A stretch of DNA of 64,000 bases from Tubulanus polymorphus (Eukaryota; Nemertea; Palaeonemertea; Tubulaniformes; Tubulanidae). The stretch covers positions 1,130,001-1,194,000 of the forward strand of contig NC_134035.1 of NCBI RefSeq assembly GCF_964204645.1, given 5' to 3'. How positions within the stretch are numbered: the first letter of the stretch is position 1; the number at the start of each line of letters is the position of its first letter. The notes under the pieces were generated by a model. That model ran no database searches. It worked only from the letters and a program-made list of their open reading frames with translations, and was not told where the DNA came from. This document shows, piece after piece, positions 17,890 to 30,250 of this stretch. The position numbers and the translations under genes are program-made.

Positions 17890-20800
17890 TCAACATTTTG
17901 CACAAGATTTTACACAATTCGCGCTCATATACTGTTCATATTCTCCGACACAGTGACCTTCATCGGCCCAGATTTGACAGTTATCGTTAAGATCGAGACA
18001 AGCGACAGTTGTTGTAGGTTTCGGGGTAGTCGTGGTGGTAGTTGGGGAACATATCCCGCAAGAGTCGCTACAATGGTCCCTCATATAACCTTCGTATTCT
18101 CCAACACAGAAACCATCATCGGCCCAAGTTTTACAATTGCCGTTATTATCAACACAAGTAACGGTCGTGGTTGTGGGTTTCGGGGTAGTCGTGGTCGTTG
18201 TTGGTCTCGGGGTAGTCGTGGTCGTAGGGTTTGTGCATGTATTGCAAGAAATCTTACAATTCACGCTCATATATGATTCGAACTCTCCCAAACAGTAACC
18301 ATCCCCTGCCCAGGTGGCGCAGTTGACATTATTGTCGGCACAAGGGACAATTTGGGTAGTTGTTGGTTCAGGTGTCGTCGTGGTTGTAGTCGTAGAAAAC
18401 GTTGAGCAAAGATCGCAAGACTTCTTACAGTAAAATTCCATGTAGGTTTTATAATGTGTCTCGCAGTAGCCTATACTCATCCAATGGGGGCATTTTCTAT
18501 CAAAGTCCAAACACGGCATCGGTCCGGTAGTCGTGGGCTGAGTGGGCGAACTGGAGGACGTTAATGAACAAATACCGCACGACACTTGACAATTCTGGAG
18601 CATGTAGCCGGGGTCCGTATTGCAGGCGCCGCCTCGAGCAAGTTCCTGGCAAAAATTCTTTTTATCATAGCATGGTACGGCGGTCGTTGGGCCGGCTTCC
18701 ACTATTTCAGTGCCGGTTAGCGGATCAGTCTCTCGGCCATCTGAAAATCGAAATTATATGTCCAGATAGTTCGAGCATGAAATCCCTTTTCTCATATATT
18801 GTATAAGTTATAAATTTCCCCAAAATACAGCTTCGCTTTTGTAATGTGCACTGCAACAGTATATTCTATTGACATTATACATACAGAACATAAGCTTTGA
18901 AAGCTGTTTCTAAACTTACACGCGAATTCGCATCTGCAGTTCTTATTCAAGAACGAGTCGGGCTGCGGGCATTTGTTCTTCACCGTTTCGGGACAATGTG
19001 CTGAAAAATTCGTACAAGACAATTGATTTTATGTTGTGAAAATTGTGTAGACGCAGAACAGTGTATAACAAACTTACAGCTACATTCGTAATGCGAGTTG
19101 ATAACTTTGACGTCAGAAAACGAGAAAGACGCTTTGTCCCAGGTATCCTGGATAAGATGACCTTTCGTGATGTCCTTCGCTTGGATGGTTTGTTTACCAT
19201 TTGCCGAGAAGGCCTGGCATTATGAATTGAAAGACATTGTAATACATCATAAAACGAGAATTCGTTAGTTTGGAGTAAGTAATCATAATCTTTAGGTAGT
19301 AAAGATACTTACGGTGATCCCGTAGTGCATGATACTGCGGTAGTCATACGGTACCTCGTACTGTAAAACCAGATTAGATTCTATTCTCTTGAACCAAATG
19401 GCCCAGTCCGGTTCGACATTTTCGTACAGAATATTCAAATACTCGTCGCGATCGGGCAGTTGATGCTCGTGAACAAGTCCTAAAGCGTGTCCGAATTCGT
19501 GTAAGATCGTAGGTTTCTGTAGAATAACGAACTGATATCATGATAAAAGCTAATATATCATATTACGGGGCATAGTAATTTCAATCTACTCACGACTCGA
19601 CAATGTGGATGTAAATTGATCGCTTGCTCGCCACCAGTCATACCCAGGTGCGAATTGCATCTAGAAATATAAAGCCTTATTAATATCACACAAGAAAACA
19701 AACTTAGAAGACTTATACCGGCGCCTCGAAAAAATAACATATGTAAATCGCCTATAGTATTATCGACAATTAATGATAATACAGTTATAATTCTATAATG
19801 TTACATTGAGGTTCAATAACTTTTTTTGGAATTTGAATGCACCGAAAATCGGCAACCAGTCTAACTAGGCTAACCCCTAAATTGATAATGTAGGGTACGT
19901 CCTCTCAAAATTCAAAAAGACATTTAAAGAAATTGAAATTAACGGCCATGACTGTGATGAAATATATCTAATTATAAAATGAACGCTGGAAATTCGCAAT
20001 ATTGTAATTATTGTTATGAAACGCAAATATTGATGACGTAGTGCACATCGACTCACACAGAACCCCTAATATAACACATACTGTGTATCGATGTATATAA
20101 ACATTATTGTAACGGTTTTTACGGCGTCAGAATATATAAGAAGTTATATAATCTAAATATTTGAGACAAGGGTTCATTAATACTTTAACAACCTAACTAG
20201 AAGCTAGATATACGTGAATTACTTTAATCTATCTTCAATTCCCCTTTGGGAATAAAGCTTGATAGAACAAGTGAAAGAACATCTTTCGATTTCAGCCACA
20301 TCTACGAATCTGGTGTTTGAATCTTTTTGAATAATTTTCTCTTACCCGGTGCCGTTTTGTATGCGTATTTTATTTGTATGTTCATCAGTAGCCGCTACAA
20401 ACTTCAAGCACGTTGTCTTTTCAATTTCATCAATCGCTTTCTGAATTTCTCCTTTTTGTGCCTCGGCTACAAAAGAGACATAATCTAGATAATGGAATCC
20501 TCTCCCGGTTTCTATGTTTTCGGAAATACGAATATGATTTAGTTTACTGAACACGTCTGTGGTTTTAATGAAATACGGAATCGTATTTCCGGTCCATCGT
20601 TTGAAAAGTTCCCAATGCGCTTTCCTTTTCTGTCGGTTAGTCGCGTTCACCGGATTGTTATACAGAGTGTCGTACTGTAACTCCGTCAGACTCATGTCCA
20701 GTTCTGCGAGCCGACCTCCGTCACTGGTCATCAGGCGACCTTTGAAAGCTGTGGAAGGACAGAGAAAAACTGTTGAAGGTCCTAACGTTAAGGAGGGGAT

Positions 20801-21470
20801 TAATAAAACTTAGACACCGACCTTCCTTGCCGCCACCTGCCTCAATGATGATCTGGTCGATGCTGGGAGGTTCAGGGGGTTCGATAAAGTTTGGTAGCAT
20901 TGGTTGATTCGGTCCGGGTCCTATCGGTTGGGTGCCGAATACCGTGCCCTGAAATCAAAGAAAACTGTCACTCCCTTTGCTACACATGAACACTCAGCAA
21001 AGCTTATTTAAAAATTAGAAATATTTTGGGTGGTTGCTGCCACCCTTCTTCAATTTAAAATGACTTGCAAATAAATACACAGTATATGTATATAAATCAT
21101 CGAATCTTATCACGGATATTGACTATATTATCTGATTCACTCGGCAAAGCGTTGGAAATCCGAAAAAAACAACCTCCTCAGATTTCCTAAATAGATTCTA
21201 TTCATTTTCAAGGCAGATTTGTTTCTTTTTTTTCCAGAAAATGATTCGTTTTGATTTGGTTTCCCTTACGAACCCGGCAGAACCTGTCGGAAGTGAAACG
21301 GGCAGATTTCAACTGATATCCGCCGACTCGGTGCCTCCAGACGACTTCAAACTTCATAAGTCGCGATGACAAAAAAAAGATCGCGAGAAGTCGGCATATT
21401 TGAAATAACCGATTCTAGGCGATGAACTTACCGCAAACGTCCAAACAAATATCAACGTGATGAAAGTCAT
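17890..21470 (-). CDS. Secreted astacin metalloprotease with five C-terminal ShKT domains, 8 exons, 635 aa
   Basis: Zinc endopeptidase of the astacin (M12A) family. Exons: 21470-21432, 20948-20822, 20748-20346, 19660-19594, 19516-19313, 19213-19078, 19000-18920, 18740-17890; all joins are in phase and total 1908 nt. A hydrophobic signal peptide starts at MTFITLIFVW. The propeptide ends at a furin-like RQKR (94-97), before the conserved astacin start (IPYFIK). The zinc motif HEFGHALGLVHEH lies at 218-230 and the Met-turn SIMHY at 273-277, so all zinc ligands are present. The Arg usually found after the motif is replaced by QLP. Five six-Cys ShKT domains follow at about 376-410, 429-464, 486-521, 548-583 and 600-635, all in the last exon. 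They are joined by Thr/Pro linkers likely to be O-glycosylated, and the last domain ends the protein. ShKT domains occur in many astacins, where they may serve binding or inhibition. The gene is about 1.3 kb from the SLC3A1-like gene, on the same strand, with no functional link visible. Confidence 0.93.
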
Positions 21471-21512
21471 GATGGTTCAGCAGATCTACCAACATCGCTG
21501 GTGACGATACCG

Positions 21513-21518
21513 TTTATA
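21513..21518 (-). promoter_or_regulatory. TATA box of the astacin gene
   Basis: The minus strand reads CATATAAACGG, with TATAAA at 21518-21513, 43 bp upstream of the start codon at 21470. Transcription about 30 bp downstream would give a 5' UTR of only 15-20 nt. This spacing suits a TATA promoter of a tissue-restricted secreted enzyme. The transcription start itself is inferred. Confidence 0.55.
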
Positions 21519-21519
21519 T

Positions 21520-22380
21520 GCCAGAGATTGCATCTACCTAGGATTATACACCGATTAAAGGTAAAATCTTTTACAAATCGGGGTATTGTTCAAACGTGAA
21601 AAGGATTTATCCCCAGGAAACGCAATTTCCTGTTCCATCGATTTTTCGATCATCTATTTGAAATTCACACCGGATATGACGTGTTTTCATATTGAAACAA
21701 TGAATAATGTTATAAAAAATTTATCTGAGCTGCTCGTGGCTGATAAGGGCCGCATGCATATGATCAGCAAAACCCAGCTCTCGTTTAACAACCAACGAAT
21801 GGTTTTGGCCGTTGATTATAGAGATATTGGAAGATAATTGATCATTCATTAACTATAAATGTAATTGATTTTTGGGAGCAAGGTTGGTAGACCTGGGCGT
21901 TTGCTCAAGGGTGAAATGTTGAGATTCAATCATAAGCTATACACTAACGTGCACTGAGTGCTAACGTGTTTTTAAATAGCCATTAAAACCCAAGTTTCGA
22001 ACCAATACAAGAAAAAAGAAATTAGTATATGCAGCAATCTGTTAATGACCATGGATCCAGCAGATATTTTCACCAAGAACCTAATTAGTCATAAGTGTCT
22101 GAATTTTACTGTTCGCTGCATAAAATTGTTGTATCCCGGATTGCTCTTTGTCTCAGCTTTAACGGTTCCTGTAAATGTCAATATTACTCAAATCCGGGTT
22201 GTTTATCATTATTTGGCAGTTAGCGAAAATCATTGTATCTCACAATCAATGATTCAGATTGAACTTGATCCACGATTTATTGAAAATCAAAATGATCTCA
22301 TCTGAAACTGTACATTCCAACAAAATACGATCATTTATAATGATAGAGAATAGCTTTAACGCTCTGTTTAAAAGTGCTTG
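21520..22380 (+). other. Intergenic; weak retroelement-like remnant
   Basis: Mostly AT-rich and gene-free. A short plus-strand frame at 22045-22305 begins near DPADIFTKNL, which resembles the ADIFTK motif at the RNase H end of Ty1/copia polyproteins. Only about 25 residues look related and nothing else of the element is seen, so this is a tentative call. Confidence 0.25.
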
Positions 22381-22431
22381 TTAATCATATTCAATTTTAT
22401 AATCACGAAAACTGGTGGTAAATTCTGTAAC

Positions 22432-22826
22432 AATTCCTCCTCGATATTTAAAGTTTCTTCAGTCTGTTCTTCCTCGGAGAAAGAGACCTCATCCGTATCA
22501 ACATGTGTGACGTCACGGGTATAGTTAGTCCGCGTATCGAATATCGTAGGCAGTCTACATCGATATTGGATCCGTGGGCGTCATAATCAGTGTTTGTATC
22601 GACAGTTGGTAGACTGTCTACATCTAAATCAAACTCAGGAAATTCTATGTTTTGTACTGGTGGTAAACTGTCGTAGCCAAAATCATCGTGAATGATAGGA
22701 CCACCAGCCTTATATCGTTTGGTCAGAAATGAATTTCTGTTTTGTTTAGTCAGTCGCTGCTGGCGCTCCTCCGTCCCGGGCGTGAGGCGTAGAGCAATCC
22801 GGATTTCGTGTTCGTGTTTGAATTAC
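22432..22826 (-). pseudogene. Acidic coding remnant, one frameshift, unidentified
   Basis: No family recognised. From a TAA at about 22826 the minus strand is open without a Met for over 90 codons (for example TPGTEERQQRLTKQNR, KAGGPIIHDDFGYDSLPP). Near 22555 the protein-like reading moves to another frame (VDTDEVSFSEEEQTEE) and runs to a stop near 22380. The composition is acidic and non-repetitive, unlike the nearby spurious frames. It could be a decayed exon or part of a gene whose other exons I cannot see. Confidence 0.35.
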
Positions 22827-23093
22827 ATTTGAATTATATTTATCGTCTAGATTTTAAGCGTGTTAAATAGTTGAATAAATGAGTATGATGTTTTTTTTTT
22901 TCAAAGAAAGCATTGTATGAATTCCTAGAAATCTAATGATGTGTACCCCAGTGGTACCGTAGCTGCGAAATTCAAGTTTGGTCAGAAACGGATGATTTCA
23001 TTCAGAGTCGACATCGTCACGGCGTTGACCATTGTGACATCGCGGTTGTTTGTCCGAATATGAATGGCCGTCGAATATGTTCGAATGTTTTCC

Positions 23094-23300
23094 TGTCACA
23101 ATCGGGCGGACCGGATGGCGAAGTCGGTCGGCGACTTGCGTGTCACCGCTGTGGCCCAGGTTCGAGTCTCGGAGGAGGCGGGTCAGGATGTGGCAAATGA
23201 TCTCCGGTAAGCGGGCGAGTCGAGAGTACTGTCCTCCCTGGAATGAGGTTGCTAATGCGTGAGTCCTACAGAATAACTGGTGTGGGGTAAATTATGTTTA
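23094..23300 (+). mobile_element. tRNA-derived SINE
   Basis: Has an A-box-like TGGCGAAGTCGG and a perfect B-box GGTTCGAGTCTC spaced as in a tRNA, followed by a non-tRNA body. The 5' and 3' acceptor strands do not pair, so it is not a functional tRNA gene. Confidence 0.6.
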
Positions 23301-23564
23301 ATTCAGTCGTTTCTGGCTGAATTATTTATTTATCCCACAATACCGGTCCAGGTTGCGGAGTAATTCCCCCAGGGACCTTCGACTTTTTTACAATATTAGT
23401 TTGTTATTTTAAGTTGAGTGGTGAGGGTTTGGAAAATTTGTTTATATTTATTCAATTCCTCGAACTGAAGAAATCCAAGCGACTATTCGGTGCAAGCAGC
23501 GCGCGGTGATCAATCACAGTTCTTTCTCAACTGATGATAAAACTTCCATAATTTTTTAACTTCA

Positions 23565-23781
23565 CCAGATTTCAGTTAAAGAGGATGTGTACGCGGCGAT
23601 GTCTGATGAACTTGTGTATAAATTCGGATTGAAAACGACTCTATCCAATAGAGAATCACTCACTGGAGACCTGCCATACGCTCTGCTACACAATAGTGCC
23701 GCGTCACTGCACAAACCCTTAAGGCAACTTCAATATCCTAAAGTAAAACTCGAAAATAGTAAAATTGAGCCGGTATTATAG
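23565..23781 (+). other. Exon-like open frame, 60-70 codons, unidentified
   Basis: An acceptor-like TTTCAG at 23570-23575 is followed by an open frame reading KEDVYAAMSDELVYKFG and ending at TAG 23779-23781. The composition is protein-like but no family is recognised and no partner exon was found. It could be a terminal exon or a relic. Confidence 0.25.
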
Positions 23782-24460
23782 TTCAAAACCAGACGTAAAT
23801 AGAAGGGAAATCTACACTTAAGTTTGTTGGATAGTTTAGATAAAATTTCAGCATATAATTTTAGGCTAAAATCGTAGCAATCGATATTTCTATCTTTAAC
23901 AATATGTGTCTCTATGAATAGTCGAATTAAACTCGATGACCTGTAGGCCCCATTGAAAATGTTTGGCACGAATTGAATGCTTCTTGCGGATTAGCGTCAC
24001 GGACTCGGGTCTGTCACAGGAATGCGCGATCGAGCCTTCTGATTGATCCATTCCGGTCGCATCGATGATGCACCGTCGCTGATTGGTTGACGTAGGTATT
24101 AGAAGCGCGGTTCGAGCCGCCCGATGCCAGTCCGAGAACTGATGTCCAGTGATGAAGAGCTCTGCAACAAGGCGTGAAGAACGTGTGGCTTCAAGCGAAC
24201 AACCTGCTAATAAGCGGCTGATGATGTTAGGAATGACTGGAACGTGAAGGAATTTGTGACGCCTAGCAATTAAGAAAGCAAGAAACTGGCGGCTGTTGGT
24301 GCTGATGATTGCGGAGGAGATGACGGCTAATTTGCTGTTGTTGCTGATTTTCGATGTTCTATTTCACGAACATTTATAAATTATGATGAATATTGTGTCT
24401 TTTTAGGGTTAAACCGAAACCAGTTCGATACTACTCATTTGTCGCAACGTCCTGAACTAG

Positions 24461-24461
<1 letters not shown>

Positions 24462-24559
<98 letters not shown>
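24462..24559 (+). repeat. (CTG)32 microsatellite
   Basis: An uninterrupted run of about 32 CTG triplets (CAG on the minus strand). It is not inside any gene I can support. A pure run of this length is expected to be unstable and polymorphic. Confidence 0.98.
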
Positions 24560-24726
24560 ACATTGGGAACCGCATCAACTCGCATTTTGCTGTTTCGGTA
24601 TCATTACATTAAGATAAGGTAATTATATTAAACTATACCCATCCGTACATTTTGCATATTCAATGTTCTTCATTAGCTTGACGATTATCCGATTTGTTTT
24701 TCAGCCGGCAATATTTGAGTTACAGC

Positions 24727-25268
24727 AACATCTTCAAACCTTGAGACGCAGACTCTACTCCGACCACAGAACCGTCTTCAAACCTCGAGACGCAGACTCT
24801 ACTCCGACTACAGAACCATCTTCAGACCTCGAGACGCAGACTCTACTCCGACTACAGCACCATCTTCAAACCTCGAGACGCAGACTCTACTCCGACCACA
24901 GAACCATCTTCAAACCTCCTACTCCGACTACAGCACCATCTTCAAACCTCGAGACGCAGACTCTACTCCGACTACAGAACCATCTTCAAACCTCGAGACG
25001 CAGACTCTACTCCGACTACAGAACCATCTTCAAACCTCGAGACGCAGACTCTACTCCGACTACAGCACCATCTTCAAACCTCGAGACGCAGACTCTACTC
25101 CGACCACAGAACCATCTTCAAACCTCGAGACGCAGACTCTACTCCGACTACAGAACCATCTCCAAACCTCGAGACGCAGACTCTACTCCGACTACAGAAC
25201 CATCTTCAAAACCACTCTACTCCGACTTCAGAACCATCTTCAAACCTCGAGACGCAGACTCTACTCGT
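24727..25268 (+). repeat. 44-bp minisatellite, about 12 units
   Basis: The unit contains CCTCGAGACGCAGACTCTAC and TCCGACTACAGAACCATC, period 44, with some truncated units. The 217-codon plus-strand frame across it is a product of the repetition, not a protein I would annotate. Confidence 0.93.
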
Positions 25269-25599
25269 CATTATTTCGTTTTGCCGCATGTTGTAAAAAG
25301 TAACGTAAATAAATAAAATATAAATAATATATAAAATGCTCTCTTTAATAAACTTTGCCCCCTCTTCCCTCTCACAACTTCCCTTGCCCCGGAAAGGACT
25401 CTTCTTACAACTTCTCACGTTCAAAGAAAGGACAAAGTCAAAAAGGAAAGGACAAACGCAAAGTACAAATCAAAGGATTTATTCCAAATTCAAAGTAGGA
25501 ATTTGTTACAGCTTGTTTGCAAAAGCAAAATTCAACATTTTATTGAAACGAACAAAATCAAAATTCAACATTTTATTCAATCAACAACCAATAAAAATT

Positions 25600-25685
25600 A
25601 TATACAATACGGGATTTGAACCACCAACCACTGGTCTAGCAGTCCAGCACCCTACCCACTACGCTATAGGGACGTACTGACAGCC
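25600..25685 (-). mobile_element. tRNA-derived SINE fragment
   Basis: On the minus strand it has TAGCGTAGTGGGTAGGG (A-box region) and GGTTCAAATCCC (B-box) in tRNA spacing. Acceptor ends do not match, so it is tRNA-derived and not a tRNA gene. Confidence 0.55.
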
Positions 25686-25789
25686 TGCAGGGGAACTCAT
25701 ATTTATCCATTGCTTAAGCAAATTTTATTAAAAAAATAATGCCATCTACCGGGCGAGACAGGAACTAGTTCCTATCACAACCCGGTAGA

Positions 25790-26135
25790 TGGTGGAGAAT
25801 GAGACCAGAAGAAGGAGATGAGAGGAGAGAATGAGAGATGCATATGAGATGAGAATTAAAGAATGAGATGAGAGATGAGTATGAGATGAGAATGAGAGAT
25901 GAGTATGAGAGATGAGTATGAGATGAGAATGAGAGATGAGTATGAGAGATGAGGATGAAAGAGTGAGATGAGAGATGAGTATGAGATGAGAATGAGAGAT
26001 GAGTATGAGAGATGAGGATGAAAGAGTGAGATGAGAGATGAGTATGAGATGAGAATGAGAGATGAGTATGAGAGATGAGGATGAAAGAGTGAGATGAGTA
26101 TGAGTGAGTGAGGTGAGAAAGAGAGAGACAGAGAG
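25790..26135 (+). repeat. 63-bp purine-rich GAGATGA minisatellite
   Basis: Built of GATGAGTATGAGA and GATGAGGATGAAAGAGT segments with a higher-order period of 63 bp. The minus-strand Ser/Leu/His-rich frame is a repeat artefact. The flanks carry a short inverted pair (TACCGGG...CCCGGTA), so the array may sit inside a foldback. Confidence 0.9.
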
Positions 26136-26279
26136 GGGATTGTATATCACCTGAACTTCTATGTTCCTCGTTGTTTTCTATCCGGCAGATTCTAGATGCC
26201 GTCAGTAGTTTTAGTTTTACAGTTTTTAGTTCAAACAGATATTTATCCCATCAGCAGCAAAGTCATCACATAGTTAGTC

Positions 26280-27385
26280 CTATAAAGTTCACTATAACTG
26301 AAGTCAAGTTCTCCCAATATGTGTTCGTTTGTTTGTTTATCCTCCCGGTGAGTTCTAACACTGCCAACACATATTTTATCCAGTTCATCTGATGTAGTCC
26401 TGATCATCAAACGCAAACTTCAATAATTCCATCCTAATGACGACAAACACCCTAAAAGATATAAATGAAACTTAATAGATTTGAGGCAACCAATCAGTTA
26501 TACACAGTTTGAGTTAAGTCTAGTTACCGGTGTATCAGAGAAATGGCAATCTAAGATAGGGGGCCAAGGGTCAAATATTTTTTGTCTCCGATTTCGATGA
26601 AATTCGGTATAGACATGTATTATGGGGTGCTGATCACAAATCTGAACGAATTTTTCGGATTTCGTGGCCCAGAAATCCAGAAATTCGAATTTTTGGGGGA
26701 CCCCCTTAATTTTCAAAAGGCCTTGGACCCCAGAGTTTTCGAAATATTCGAAATCTGATTGCAGATTTGGAATCAGCACCCCTGAAAATATACAGAACTA
26801 AAATTTCAAGCAAATCGAAGAGATTCGATTTTTTGGCCAAAAATGGCAAAAATCTAAGGTGTAAGTCCAGGAGTTTTTTTTCGGCGAAAAATTTTTTTTC
26901 TCTGATTCCTTCGAAATTTGGTAGGAATATGTATTCTGAGGTGTAGATTCCGGATCCGCAATCAGATTTTGAATCGGAATTCATCTTCATGGGCAAATAA
27001 GGGTTTTAATGCCCAAAATATGCACCCCAAAAATGGGGTACAAAGTCAAAATTTTTTTTTGGCCCAATTTTAATGAAATTTTGTGCAGACATGTTTCTTG
27101 GGGTGCTGATTACAAATATGAGGTTAGATTTTGGATCCGAGGCTCCTAAAATGAGATATTCAGGATTTCGTGTTTTGACCCCCATAATTTCGTCACAAAT
27201 TTTGATGAAATTCGCCCGCAAAATTCGGTCCAAAAACGATTTTTATTCAATGATGCCAAATATTCAATTAATTTTTAAGGTAGAAATTGATGCTCTTACT
27301 AAAAACCCTGAATTATAATTCCTGCAACACAATTACAGGCTGCTTCAAATAGCCACATTGAAAATTCTTATGAAATGCAGTGTAA
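26280..27385 (+). repeat. Repeat block D, copy 2
   Basis: Copy of 3690-4810. It has longer minus-strand open frames than the other copies (26706-26996, 27006-27233). It starts the second mosaic array; homology to the block D lead-in begins near 26190. Confidence 0.85.
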
Positions 27386-27479
27386 AGAGTGTTTACAGAT
27401 AAACAGCTTTCTCATAATTGTTTGGGAAACATTTAAGAAATTCTACTCACACTCACCAGCCCTTGTCTAGCAGTAATGG

Positions 27480-29125
27480 TAGTCCACCGAGTTCCACAAA
27501 TCCACATACAGAGATCCACACCTCCTGGAGTCCACCACTGACTGTTTTTTTATGAGTATCAATCCACTTATTGTCCAGTTAGTTGACTAAATAGTCCAGT
27601 TAGTTCACATATAGTCTGGTTAGTTCACTAGTAGTCCAGTTAGTTCACTAGTAGCGTGGAAGAAGTTGACTGAAGAAGTAAAACTGTGATAAATTTCAGT
27701 TGAAGTCCACCACGTCCAGTATTCGTGATGAAGTTTACACCACAGCCCGACAGAGGAAAACCTGAAATACTAAAATTGAAATCACATTAACAGGGAGACT
27801 GACTGAGAGGTTGAGGGAGGATGGGATAAGAGGTTGGGGAGGATGGGGTGATGAGGTTGGGGAGGATGGGGTGAGAGGTTGGGGGAGGATGGGTAAGAGG
27901 TTGAGGGAGGATGAAGTGAGAGGTTGGGGTGAGGTTGAGGGAGGATGGGGTGATGAGGTTGGGGAGGATGGGGTGATGAGGTTGGGGAAGGATGGGGTGA
28001 GAGGTTGGGGTGAGGTTGAGGGAGGATGGGGTGAGAGGTTGGGGGTGGGATGAGAGGTTGGGGGAGGATGGGGTGATGAGGTTGGGGAGGATGGGGTGAT
28101 GAGGTTGGGGAAGGATGGGGTGAGAGGTTGGGGTGAGGTTGAGGGAGGATGGGGTGATGAGGTTGGGGGAGGATGGGGTGAGAGGTTGAGGGAGGATGAG
28201 GTGAGAGGTGGGGGGAATGGGGTGAGAGGTTGAGGGAGGATGGGGTGAGAGGTTGGGGAGGGTGGTATGAGAGGTTGAGGGAGGGTCGGGTGAGAGGTTG
28301 AGGGAGGATGGGGTGAGAGGTTGAGGGAGGATGGGGTGAGAGGTTGAGGGAGGATGGGGTGAGAGGTTGGGGGAGGATGGGGTGAGAGGTTGGGGAGGGT
28401 GGTATGAGAGGTTGAGGGAGGGTCGGGTGAGAGGTTGAGGGAGGATGGGGTGAGAGGTTGAGGGAGGATGGGGTGAGAGGTTGGAGGAGGATGGGGTGAG
28501 AGGTTGGGGAGGGTGGTATGAGAGGTTGAGGGAGGGTCGGGTGAGAGGTTGAGGGAGGATGGGGTGAGAGGTTGGGGTGAGGTTGAGGCAGGATGGGGTG
28601 AGAGGTTGAGGGAGGATGGGTGAAAAGTGAAACAAAACAGCACAATTACTCTGACATAGTAAAGGCTTAAGCAAAAGTTTTCAGCAGTTTTCAGTCACAC
28701 TGGATTAACAGATTCTCGTTTTACACAAGAGCCCAGCCTGTGGCAGTGGGAGAAAGCTGGTGTAACTAACTGGTCGAGTCAGCTGGTCTTAACCTGCTGA
28801 ACAAGATGTGGTACCGGAGGAAGTTGAAGAACAGTTCATCAAGATTTGTGAAACTATCGCCTGCACCATGTGCAATGCAAGCAGCTAGGGTAGTGCGGCC
28901 CGTGTGTAGGCTAGAAAGTGGTTTTTGACACCGAGTGAGGTCCCTGTTAGCCTAGCACCTAGCCGTCGTTACCCAAACAACCCGGAACCCGTAGTAACAA
29001 CGACTGACTGATTCAGAATAAATTTAGTAGGTCCCTCACCTGCACACTGTGTCGTGACGTGTCGTGTCTGCGCCGAAGTCAACTGGAGTGAGGTCCCCCT
29101 GTGCGTCCCCGAGGACATGAAATAT
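27480..29125 (+). repeat. Repeat block B, copy 4, with the longest G-rich array
   Basis: The G-rich 23-bp array covers 27800-28622, about 35 units, with a higher-order pattern of GGAGGGTGGTATG and GGAGGGTCGGG variants. The three long minus-strand frames (287-302 codons, Pro/Ser/His-rich) exist because the array lacks stops and are not genes. Confidence 0.92.
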
Positions 29126-30250
29126 CACGAATTCTTGTCTTTTTACCCAATATCAAATTCGTACATTTAAAATCATCGTGACTTTAAAGTCTTTATCAAT
29201 TGAGGGAAATGTTCACTGTAAATAAAGAATTAGCGATTGAATTGAGCCCGCTCCACAGTAAAAATAACGCGATCAATTCAATCTCGACCGTCTAGTGCTG
29301 CCCCTAGAAATAACGATAGCGTGGAAAACGTGAACTAACATCATACTCGCTTGCCAGAGTCTTCGAACGGCAGTAGTGGACGAACTAATTACCGATTTGC
29401 GGGCCGGATTCCGAGGAAAATTCTCAAACTCTGAAAACTGCTCTGAAACGTTTGAACCAAACAAATTTTCTATAAAAGAATAAGCCTTAAAAGAGTAAAT
29501 TTGAATCGGGGTATTTCTAGTATGGTCTGGGAGAGAGCTACAGGTGTTTGTATGTTCCCTGATTATTTGCGCCCAATTAGAATACATCGAAGAAAAAATA
29601 TGGACATTTTGTCAATTCAGATGATAAATTATCATTCAAAAATGTAAATGAATAAGTTATTCTGTATATAAATATTATATTAATTGACAAGTAAGTGAAT
29701 TTTAGCTAAAAAGAATTAAATATGTTACCTAAAAAATAAGGAAATATCATACAAAATTCAGAACGTATTCAAAGTATCATATTTAATCAGAATTAGGCGC
29801 CACACCGGTCTGTATTGTACGTAATAAGGAAATTTAAATTCCGGCGGTAAATATGCACTACTATTTTAGTTCACAGAAATTACGCTATCGTAATTCATAG
29901 GGGCAGCACTGAAGGGTAGATATCTAACTCAGCCTCGCAATCTTACTGTGGCATGCGAGTAATACAGATATTTTTCTTAGCCGAATTTCGTTCAATGTTT
30001 AATATGAGTCCATTGTATGTGAATAATTCTACTATTGTTTTAAGTTTTTTGAAGGGGATCATCTTTTTAAAACGAATTTCAAACTATTTTTGATAGAACT
30101 CTTTTGTCTGCGGAATGTACTAGTATCCGGTAAAGCGGTAGGCTCACCTGCCAAAGGAAGAATTTCAAGGAAATTAAATTTTATTCTCTAAAATAGTGCA
30201 TTCAACTACCACTAACACTGTAACCAGAAATAATGCTCGGAAACTATTAA
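29125..30250 (+). repeat. Repeat block C, copy 4
   Basis: Complete copy with the inverted-repeat element at about 29287-29920. It passes into block D just after GAAACTATTA. Confidence 0.88.

Noticed and set aside
18564-18806. Plus-strand frames opposite the ShKT exon
   Set aside because: Shadows of the astacin coding strand.
22045-22305. Active copia retrotransposon
   Set aside because: Only a short ADIFTK-like stretch is seen, with no LTRs, integrase or reverse transcriptase nearby.
23094-23300. Functional tRNA gene
   Set aside because: A- and B-boxes are present, but the acceptor stem does not pair and the body extends beyond a tRNA, so it is called a SINE.
24663-25316. 217-codon Thr/Asp-rich plus-strand frame
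   Set aside because: Generated by the 44-bp minisatellite; no signal peptide, domain or exon context.
27735-28674. Three long overlapping minus-strand frames (287-302 codons, Pro/Ser/His-rich)
   Set aside because: They lie wholly in the 23-bp G-rich minisatellite, are open in all three frames and have no unique sequence or start context.
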